Assembly: GCA_034509755.1 (NCBI GenBank)
Contig: CM067559.1
Coordinates: 20,752,501 to 20,816,500, forward strand
Direction: 5' to 3'
Source of the DNA: Anisodus tanguticus
Lineage: Eukaryota; Streptophyta; Magnoliopsida; Solanales; Solanaceae
Length of the DNA: 64,000 bases
Under the pieces are notes generated by a model. That model was given only the letters and a program-made list of their open reading frames with translations. It ran no database searches and was not told the DNA's origin. A program made the translations under genes and the position numbers. Positions 55,594 to 64,000 of this stretch are shown here, one piece after another; position 1 is the first letter of the stretch, and every line of letters begins with the position of its first letter.

Positions 55594-58393
55594 TTTTAGT
55601 TGTACCTGAGTTCTGCTTATTTTCCTAGAAACCCTTAAATTGCCTTTCCCGAGTCCTTATTATCTTGCTTATGACTTCCAGGAATGGGTGGCACGGTACT
55701 TGAGTACGTTTCAGACCTGTTTTGTTAAGTTTGAGAAATTCTAAGTTAAGAGAATAGAAGAGTTTCACCCATAGTTGACTTTTGGGTAAACGCACTCCGT
55801 TCATAGTTTTATCGATTCCATTAGCTCCCAGAATGATATTTATGAAATAATCAAGCCTTCGGTTGGGGTCTCGAGGCAACCTAGTGTGTTTTGGTAGTAA
55901 GAAGTAAAATTGTGGAATTTGAACTTAAGATTTGACTTTAGTCAAACCCGAGACATAGAGACCTTTTTCGGAAAATATCTGTGCACGAGCAGGTTTGGAA
56001 TATGTTTTCTGATAGAATTACAAGTTTGGTTTGTGTTCAGGAGGTTCCGGGAGCGTTTTGGGTGGTTGATATAAGTTTTGGCATTGTTGGACTGCAACTA
56101 GTTACTGCTGTCCGCGCCAGCGACCAGGCGTCCGCCTCGGCGGGTTCGCCTATGCGGAGGTCAGGCTCGCTGAAGCGAAACTAGACTCAGTGATATCAAT
56201 CATCTTCTGCGGATGGGTTCCTCGCCGGGGCGCATGCGCCTCAACCAAGCTTTTCCCATCCCAGTGAGAGATGACTTTAAGTGGATTTCGCCCCAGCAGA
56301 TAGGGTTTCCACCAGAGTGGGTCCGCCCCAGAGAAATCCATTCCACTGGAGCCGAAGCATTGTTCAAATTTAAGAAAGTTAATGACCTAAAATCCATTTC
56401 ATTCCCCAAAAGTTATTCTCCTTGGAACAAGAGCTTGGATAGTAGAGTATTGAAGAAATCAAGGGGATTCCATCATTAAGGTAACTATTCTTCCTCATAT
56501 TAATGTGTATTAGTAGAATTACATCCTAAGCATGTATCTTAAATGAGGGAAATTGTAGAAACATTTTGTGGAGAATAAAAGGGTTGTAATTGGGGATTGA
56601 TTATTGATTCATTGTTGCTAATATTGTAAACTAGTGATATATTAGACTAGTAGATGATGATTTCTTAACCAATTTCATTTATTAAATCTTTTTGAGAATT
56701 GGGGGAAACTCTAGGGTTAGAATTGAGGCTTTTAGCAATTCATGAAATTGAGGGTATATTTGGGCTTTGTTTTTTATTTAACTTGGGATTACAACTATCT
56801 AGTATGTATCAGTACTAATTGGATAAAAAAGTTCATAATTTGATAATGTGGGCCTGGGGTTCCTTTGTAACCTAGCATGAGGATAACAGATGATGTTTGA
56901 CCATAATCTCATATACTCGATATGATTGATCAGAATGGGCTCGTGAGGAGGCTCAGCGGAAGGGGAAAACGACTGCTTGAGTTCTTCGGCTCAATTCAGG
57001 CAAGTTGAGACTTTCTAGACTCTAATGTAGCGTATATTTGTTGGTATGCTTGTAATGAATTAAGGGGAGTAATGGAAACTTGGGGATCCGTATTAGTGAG
57101 GTGATGAACACTAATACAGGTATTGGTGAACCTTAATAAGGTAATAAATAAATTAGAACAAATCATGTGAAGGAGTTTATATGTTTAACCTTCGGGCCAC
57201 GAGCGCGGTGCATAAATCCGCTTTGGTTGGTATGATTGTTGTTTACTTGGGCTTTTAACCACTTGATATAAATTCTGATTTGACTTGTCATGCATTCATC
57301 ACTCCATATCTCATCTAAAAACTTGAATAGAAACTGATAAATGTTGATTAAACTGATTATGTTGATTCCACGGTGTACACATATCCATCTCATTCATACA
57401 TTATATACTTGGCATTGTCTTACTGATACATAATGCTGAGAAAGGCTTGGCAAATCAGATTAAGGGATATGGTACATGATTACGAGAGTGATGAATGGTT
57501 ATGTCATTCAGCCCTTGATCTGGTATCCGATGGGATCGGATGGGTACCATGTGTATACCGGGTATATATGACTACTTGCATTCATACATATCATTCTACA
57601 TTGCATTCAATTATATTATGACATGTGATTTATGTTGTATGTGCTCGAACTGAATTCTATTATACTTGTGATCTTTAGGCTGATAAAAGGAATGTTGTCA
57701 GTTTATGTTTAACCTTGTTGTGACACGTGAGTAGAGAGACTTGATGGATCTACATGCCCTGAATGAGGTTAGGTTGGACTTGTACAACTTGAGAACTTGA
57801 GAGTACTTATGCGCTATCGAACTGTAGACTTACTGTTAGGTTGGTTAACATATTTATTTTATGCCTAAGTAACTAACTAGTAGAGAGGTATTGGCAAGTA
57901 GCAACCCTCGCCACCGTTAAAGCTAGGGTCGGTCGATGATGCTGTTGAGTATATGTGTTTTCCTGTACTCACTCTACGCTTGCTGCACACTATGTGCAGG
58001 TACTGAGCCAGGGGACGATACCGAAGCAGCTTGATCTACGACTTAGAGGGATTGATCGTTGGAGTCCAGAGTAAGTCGCTGATGCATTCCCGGCACTAGA
58101 ACTCCTATTTATCTTCCTTTATGATTTCTGTCTTTGTTACATTCAGACAACTTATGTATTTCCTATTCAGACTTGTATTTGGATATTATTAGATCTTGCA
58201 CTCATGACTACCAGATCTAGTTGGAGTTTTCTTTTCAGACTATGTACTTATTATTGAGACTTGTTTAGATACTTCATTTCTACTTATTTATTTCCCGCAT
58301 TTGATTCTGCTTATTCCTATAATTGTATGTTGGGTTCGTCTACGGGTTAGGGTAGGTGCCCTCACGGCACAAAGGAGATTTGTGGTCGTGATA
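55594..58393 (+). repeat. Long gypsy LTR (plus strand)
   Basis: It follows the integrase end. It contains a GC-rich block at 56112-56250 ('ccgcgccagcgaccaggcg', 'tcgcctatgcggaggtcagg', 'cgccggggcgcatgcgcc') that I recall from abundant Solanaceae gypsy LTRs, and ends near GGTCGTGATA. The usual start TGTAACGACCC is not visible, so the left edge is approximate. No coding frames were seen. Confidence 0.6.
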
Positions 58394-59635
58394 ATCAATC
58401 ATTAAAGTCATCTAATTCCTTAATTGGACTATTAACCACAGAATCATGTTTGACCTCCCACATACGATTAGATGACACATTCGTTAAGTCGAGACTTAGT
58501 TCTTTAATCCGTGACTTTAAAGTGTTACTCCATTATAACTCTAAAGTTGAATTACTTCGGCAATACCATGTTATTTCTGGTCCATACCCTCAAGTGCGAC
58601 TAGATATGATTACATGCAAGACACCCATTAATTCATTAGACTCTCTTCATATACCCCATGTCGTTACCATTTCCTTACCTTTTTATTCAAGAAAGAAGTC
58701 CCGCACACACATAAGACATACAAGCAAAAACTGTATGACCCGACACATCAACCACTCCAAACAATACCTGACTAGACCCATTATTAAGTGAATCATTTAA
58801 CCATAAGGATACATCTACGTACTTAGTACCCCTAAATTACGTTTAGCATCACTGTTTATAGGCCATAACTTAACAATAATTTCGTATGCTCACAAGTTGT
58901 AATCACAGGAACAAACACACAATAAACCAAGTCAAGCAAGGCACCAAGCCTAATTCAATGAGAACAATTCAACAATTAGTTCCATCACAACACTTAACCA
59001 AATCATCAAATACCAGTCCAACACTTAACTCGCCAACAGATAATCAATGGAATGATGTATGTATGATATGAAAGCAATGCAATTTATATGCCATGCACCT
59101 TTCATCTTCCAGTATACAGGCGTTCAAATCCTATTAACAGCACAGCCATGCGGGACCTGCAAAGTCAATATACTCCTTCGGAATTTCCCATCGGAGCCCA
59201 GCTCTTGGATGAATAATAATAACTGTTGCAGGAGTGCACCCCGTTCTCCCGCGTATCATTAGTATCATCTCAATGTTTCTATAATCTCATAAATCTCTTA
59301 CCTTTTCGGTTTCTTAGACCCAAAATATTTCCATACCACTCTTATATCAATATCATCAAAACCACGAGTGTATGAATGCAAATGACAATACAAGCCAAGA
59401 ATTATGATGTAATGAGATGCAACCAAGTATAGAGATGAATATCACATACTTTCAAGAATTCAATCACATATAATCCAAGTATAATTAGGATATCTTGTCA
59501 AAGTTGTGTGATGAATAAGTACAACAATAGCAAATATCGCGACAAGCCCAATCAATCAGCAGCAGGAATCAACTCGAGGCTAATTCCCCAAACACATCAT
59601 CACAGTTCAACACTGGTACCCATTCAAATGTTCAT
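58394..59635. other. Unassigned repeat-like sequence
   Basis: No domain found in any frame. Blocks such as 'gcgggacctgcaaagtcaat' and 'atcggagcccagctcttgg' look like LTR sequence, probably minus sense, but no ends, primer site or partner copy is in the window. Confidence 0.35.
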
Positions 59636-59709
59636 TGTCGCCCCCATTTTTTACCGCGGGCTTCGCGAATGCGATTGGCGTCGATTCCCTCTGGATTGGA
59701 TAAAAATGC
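59636..59709 (-). repeat. Second copy of the LTR terminus
   Basis: The 64 or so bases starting tgtcgcccccattttttacc nearly repeat those starting at 59731 (cgcgggcttcgcgaa, gcgtcgattccctctggatt). The copy ends beside the primer site. An LTR end on both sides of a primer site is abnormal. Confidence 0.8.
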
Positions 59710-59727
59710 TCCCCAGTGGAGTCGCCA
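59710..59727 (-). other. Primer-binding site, tRNA-Arg type
   Basis: On the minus strand TGGCGACTCCACTGGGGA starts three bases after the LTR terminus (ACA-GCA-TGG). It is the complement of a tRNA 3' end ...TCCCCAGTGGAGTCGCCA, which I recall as the 3' end of a plant tRNA-Arg. tRNA-Arg priming is characteristic of Ogre-type elements. Confidence 0.65.
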
Positions 59728-59730
59728 TGC

Positions 59731-62700
59731 TGTCGCGCCCATTTTTTACCGCGGGCTTCGCGAACGCGACTGGCGTCGATTCCCTCTGGATTGATAAAAA
59801 ATAATGTTTGCTTTGAGGAGTCGCCACCTAATTATTCTAATGTGAATTAGGACACCTAAATGCTAACTAAAAGCTGCAAAATAACTCCAACTTTGGTCTG
59901 CGAAACTAATGAGATTCTGGGTAAGGGTTCTTTATTATCCTAAAGGGAAGGAGTTAGGCATCCTTTAAGATCCGCTAACTTGCGGTTATCTTGTCAAACT
60001 CAGGTTAATTATTGTGCTAAGGAAAATGCATGTTTAAAAGTATATAAAGTTAAAAAGATATTTGCAAATAATTAATAGAAAGATGCATTTGATAATGTAA
60101 AGATTTTACCATTTATTCATTTGAAGGTCTCGCAAATATGATTGTGGTTTTGAGAAATAAATTCCGACATAAAATCCGGAAAGAGTATGCATGGCATTTT
60201 TATGCAACTATATGTAAAATTAATTTTTTTGAGATAAAAGACATGCATTTGTGGAATTATTTATAAAAATACATGTAAAGTTATTTTGAATAAAAACATG
60301 CATTTTTTACAATTGATAGAAAAACAATTTATTTATAATGCCAAAGAAATAATCCCTTTTTTTTTTGGAAATCATTTTGAGTTGCAAATCGGAAAAGACA
60401 AACTTATTTGTAAGATTAATCAAGCGAAAAAAAAAATGACCAAAGTTATTTTGAAAATTTTGAATATGCATGACGAGCCTAAAAATAGATAACTAGCGGA
60501 GGGTTTCTAAGTTCGAACTAACCGAACCTACAAGTAAATAAGCTGGCGATGGGTTTCCATTTTTAGACTACCTTATTAATTAATTCTAAGTCTACCTATT
60601 CTAAAATTTTTAAATAATTACATAAGTGCAATAAATAATATTACAATACAGAAAAAAATAAAGCTGAATTAAAGAAAGTAAGAACAACATTAAAATACGT
60701 AATCTCCGAGCGGTATTTTGTCTTCTTTAACTGAGTCCCTTGCAAGCTGTCAAGAACAAACGGTTAGAAAACAGTTGAATATAAATAAACTTCGGATCCA
60801 TATCCAAAATAATAAATGTTTTGATTACGGAGGGCTCAGACTTAAATTTTGAAAAGATCGTTCCAATCACGCCGTGGTTGCGAACATATGACTCGTTGGT
60901 CATTTTAGTTGCCTTCCTACCGAACATGTTGGTCTCTCGAATGAAAAAAAAGGATTTAAGTTTCATCCTTGCCCAGAAGTTTTATTTCCATCTTTCCAAC
61001 TGTGGAGGCCTCAAGATCAACAGATATTTCATCGGGCAGTGTAGTATCATGTTCAAATTAGCAAAATTATGCAAAAGCAGCAAGCCGAAACAGAGAGACA
61101 TTTTTCGAAGGGACACGACCTCAAATTCAATTTCATTGGCCTAAGCGTAGTTTTTGTTCAAATCAGTAAATTATACCAAAACAACAAACTGAAACAAAAG
61201 ATCATTTTACGAAAGGGCACGACCTCAAATCCAATTTCATTGGCCTAAGTGTAGTATTTGTTCATATCAGTAAATTATACCAAAATAGCAAACTGAAACA
61301 GAAGAGCCTTTTCCGAAGGGGCGTGACGTCAAATTCAATTTCATTGGCCTAAGTGTAATATTTGTTCAAATCAGTAAATTATACCAAAATAGCAAACTGA
61401 AACAAAAGAGCATTTTCCAAAGGGGTGCAGCCTCAAATTCAATTTCATTGGCCTAAGTGTAGTATTTGTTCAAATCAGTAAAACAGTAAGATATCCGTGT
61501 ACGGATGTTTAAATGCCAAAAAAAAAATAGCAAACTGAAATCGAGAGGCAATTTTCGAAGGGGCGCGACCTCAAATTCAATTTCATTGGCCTAAATGTAG
61601 TAATTGTTCAAATCAGTAAAACAGTAAGATATCCGTGTACGGATGTTTAAATGCCAAAACAGCCAACTGAAATCGAGATTCCGAAGGGGCGGGACCTCAA
61701 ATTCAATTTCATTGGCCCAAGTGTAGTATTTGTTTGAATCAGTAAAACAGTAAGATATCCGTGTACGGATGTTTAAATGCCAAAAACCAACAGTTAGCAA
61801 TTAAAAATGTCCGATTCGAATTTTGAAATTTTCGAACCGAAGTAGAACTTGAAATGCTCCTAAAAATTTGACCTGAGTCCTGAAATTTGACCCGACCCGA
61901 GAAATGCAACACGAAACAGTGGTGACCCAAAATCAAATTTTCAACAATTTCAGGTAACCAACATGATATAAAACACAAAATCTGCAAATTTTGTGAACCG
62001 GGTGGACCCGACCCGAATCAAAATTTTCACCAATTTCAGATAACCAACATGATATAAACACACATAAATCTAGTTCTTACCCCAATCGGGTCGACCCGAC
62101 CCGAAAAGTGACCCAAATCGGAGACCCGAAAACAGTGAAGAACAAACCACAAAAACAGATTTTTTCGGATTGGGGTTTATGGAACCCAATAGAAGTATCT
62201 AAAACCAAAGTTCAAGAATGAAACTCACCTCTTTTCCTTCCGATTTTGGACTTGTTTTCGGACTTATTTCTTGAATAACAAGAAAGGCGAATACTAAAAA
62301 TCAAGAACACAACAAATATTTTTTCTTTCTTTTCAGTCCTGGTCCCTCTTTTCTTGAAGAACAAAAAGGGGGGGTTATAGGTGGAATCAGACCTCAAATC
62401 GACCTCCTCCATAAAGAACAAAAAATAGGGGTTTTATAGGTGGATTCCCCCTAAAACCGAGCTTGAATTCAAAATAAAGGGCCCCAAAAGCAATGATTTT
62501 AGAATAAATTTTAGGGGTATGGATCGCGGATTTTGAGGGGATAGGGTATGGGGGTTGACGGGTTGGTGTTGTCAAGGGCAGATGGGGTTGGTGGTGTCAG
62601 GAGTAGGGTGCGGCGACTGGGGTAGGGGTGTGCGGCAATGGGACCGAAAAGAGGGGAGGGTTTTGTTTTTAGTGTAGGGTTTGGTTAAAAGGGGTGTTGG

Positions 62701-63246
62701 GTTTGAATAAAGGGGGAAAAGGGTTGTTGGGCCGGTCGAGTGGGCCAACGGGTTTGGGCTTCGGTGGGTTGCGGGTAGGCAGAAAAATGGGGGTGGTCAA
62801 CTGGGCTGCCCCCTTTTAAATTGGGTGTTGTTTGTTTTGGGTTGGGAAATAAAATGGGTCATGGGTTTAAAAATATAAAAGAGGTTTAATATTAAAAATG
62901 CTCTGAAGAAAAATGTAAATTATTTAAAATAAGATATAACGATGTGATAATAATAAAACATAATATTTGCAAAATGTTGTAAAATGCTTAAAATGGAAAA
63001 TACGATGCCGTTTTGCGAAAAATAGAATTACATAGAATATTAGGGTAATATTATGATTATGATTTTAAAAAAAAAGGCAAATGATAGTAAAACATGTGAA
63101 CAATAATATTATTAATAATAAATAATGATATTGAAAATAATAATATATAAATATATATGCCTATATTAAAATAGTTTTTGAGGTGTCCGAAAATATTTAA
63201 AATTGCAAAAAAATTAAAAAAGACGGGACAAAATTGGGTATAAACA
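59731..63246 (-). repeat. 3.5-kb LTR of an Ogre/Tat-like element
   Basis: Minus sense: it starts TGTTTATACCCAATTTTGTC (63246) after a polypurine tract and ends GGGCGCGACA (59731) before a primer site. It is related throughout to the solo LTR at 3611-6711, in opposite orientation. It is about 415 bp longer, mainly because of extra tandem units. No coding capacity. A TATA-like CCTATAACCCC (minus) is near 62375. Confidence 0.8.
61085..61795 (-). repeat. Six tandem units of about 105-135 bp in the LTR
   Basis: Units begin at about 61085, 61191, 61296, 61401, 61537 and 61668. Each has 'gaaggggcg-gacctcaaat', 'tcaatttcattggcctaagt' and 'atttgttcaaatcagtaaa'. The last three also carry a 35-bp insert (acagtaagatatccgtgtac, then ggatgtttaaatgcc). 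The solo LTR at 5.19-5.30 kb has about one unit. Confidence 0.9.
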
Positions 63247-63262
63247 GATGCCCCTTTTTGGC
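63247..63262 (-). other. Polypurine tract
   Basis: On the minus strand CCAAAAAGGGGCATC directly precedes the LTR start TGTTTATACCC. It identifies 63247-64000 as the 3' end of the element interior. Confidence 0.65.
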
Positions 63263-63429
63263 CGGAGACGATGAAATGGTTTTCGGCCAAAGAAGTTGAC
63301 TGAGTAGCCAATTTTGTCCTAATCATCAGGTTTTGAACGAGGAGTAGTCGTAATGCTGTGCCAAAGTTCCTGCAAATTAAAGCTCTTGCAAACTAAAAAA
63401 AAATTAGTGTATAACTGCTGAGACAAAAT

Positions 63430-64000
63430 AGAGAATGAGTACATAAAAATGCGACCATGTAAGTCAAAATGATGCCCTTGCACAAACGTAATGCGATGAC
63501 GTTGTTGTAAGGGTGTAATGCTGATGCCGTCGTTGTATCGACATAATGTTGTTCATGACGTCGTTGTATAGACGTGTTGTGTTGAAGACATAATCTTGTA
63601 GACGTAGTGATGAAGACGTCATTGCGTAGATGTAATGCTGATGACATTGTTGTAAGAATGTAATGCTGATGCCGTCATTATATCAATGTAATGCGGTTGA
63701 TGATGTCGTTGTATGGACGTGTTGTGTTGAAGACATCGTCATGTAGTCGTGTTGTGTAGACATAATGATGATGACGTCGCTATAATATGGTCTGCTATAA
63801 GATATAGCTGTTGTGCTGACATAATGCTGGTGATGTCGTTGTAATGATAATGATAATGCAGATGGCATCATTGTAATGCTGTTGATGTCATTGTAATGCT
63901 GTAAAAGATAGTTGTTGTGCTGTCGTAACGTCGATGACGTTGTTGTAATGCTATTTGCTGTAAGAGATAACTGTTGCGCTGAAGACGTCGTTGTAATGCT
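63430..64000 (-). repeat. Minisatellite in the retroelement 3' untranslated region
   Basis: Variant repeats built on 'gatgacgtcgttgtaatgct' (30-40 bp basic unit), with a higher-order period of about 149 bp: 'gttgttgtaag', 'gtgtaatgctgatgccgtc' and 'gacgtgttgtgttgaagaca' recur at about 63503/63648 and 63569/63717. The array runs off the window end. Frames through it (63393-63871, minus) are by-products of the repeat. Confidence 0.85.

Noticed and set aside
55981..56479. Frames through the GC-rich LTR block
   Set aside because: They are open because of base composition, no domain is present, and the context is a non-coding LTR.
63393..63871. His/Thr-rich minus-strand frames
   Set aside because: By-products of the minisatellite; the repeated residues follow the DNA repeat.
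63430..64000. CRISPR-like regular repeats
   Set aside because: Units vary in length and there are no unique spacers of constant size; the context is a plant retroelement 3' region.

Overview
The window looks like a heterochromatic, retrotransposon-rich stretch of a dicot nuclear genome, most likely Solanaceae. The reasons are intron-containing plant coding sequence with GT-AG splice sites, Ty3/gypsy and Ty1/copia elements nested several layers deep, an RTE-type LINE with a TTG-rich 3' tail, tRNA-derived SINEs, and several repeat families that I recognise from Solanaceae sequences from memory. I found no intact host protein-coding gene, no rRNA or tRNA gene and no CRISPR array.

0-23 kb is a stack of insertions. 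A chromovirus-like gypsy element on the minus strand (LTR 13.44-15.07 kb, gag 11.8-13.2 kb, protease/RT/RNase H/integrase 3.3-0.9 kb) is split inside its protease by a second gypsy element on the plus strand (3337-11822, 5-bp target duplication with one mismatch). The 5' LTR of that second element is itself split by a 3.1-kb solo LTR (3611-6711, perfect 5-bp duplication ATGTA). To the right, a plus-strand gypsy integrase (15.07-18.15 kb) is interrupted by a small element with about 350-bp direct repeats, and its 3' LTR (18.53-23.26 kb) is interrupted by a minus-strand RTE LINE (19.59-22.25 kb).

23-35.6 kb is the only host-gene region. It holds a complete but decayed copy of the TFIID subunit gene TAF4b on the minus strand (26343-34280). 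Fourteen exons can be placed, from the start codon to the natural stop, with most splice sites kept. They carry six in-frame nonsense codons and two frame breaks, and a large central exon seems to be missing, so it is an unprocessed pseudogene. Its introns host SINEs, a Harbinger-like foldback element and a second foldback element.

35.6-41.5 kb is one Ty1/copia element on the minus strand with gag, protease, integrase, RT and RNase H all recognisable but broken. 41.5-51.2 kb holds relics: an Athila-like gag piece, a gypsy LTR fragment, and a decayed gene for a 'putative plant transposon protein' domain. 51.2-54.4 kb is a minus-strand gypsy remnant (LTR, gag, tRNA-Met primer site, LTR). 54.4-58.4 kb is a plus-strand gypsy integrase containing a roughly 280-bp micro-inversion, followed by a long LTR. 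59.6-64 kb is an Ogre/Tat-like element on the minus strand: a 3.5-kb LTR related to the solo LTR at 3.6-6.7 kb, with a tRNA-Arg-type primer site on one side and, on the other, a polypurine tract and the tandem-repeat-rich 3' untranslated region that runs off the window end.

All retroelement coding regions I examined carry stops or frame breaks. Any remaining activity would have to come from LTR promoters or from mobilisation in trans.
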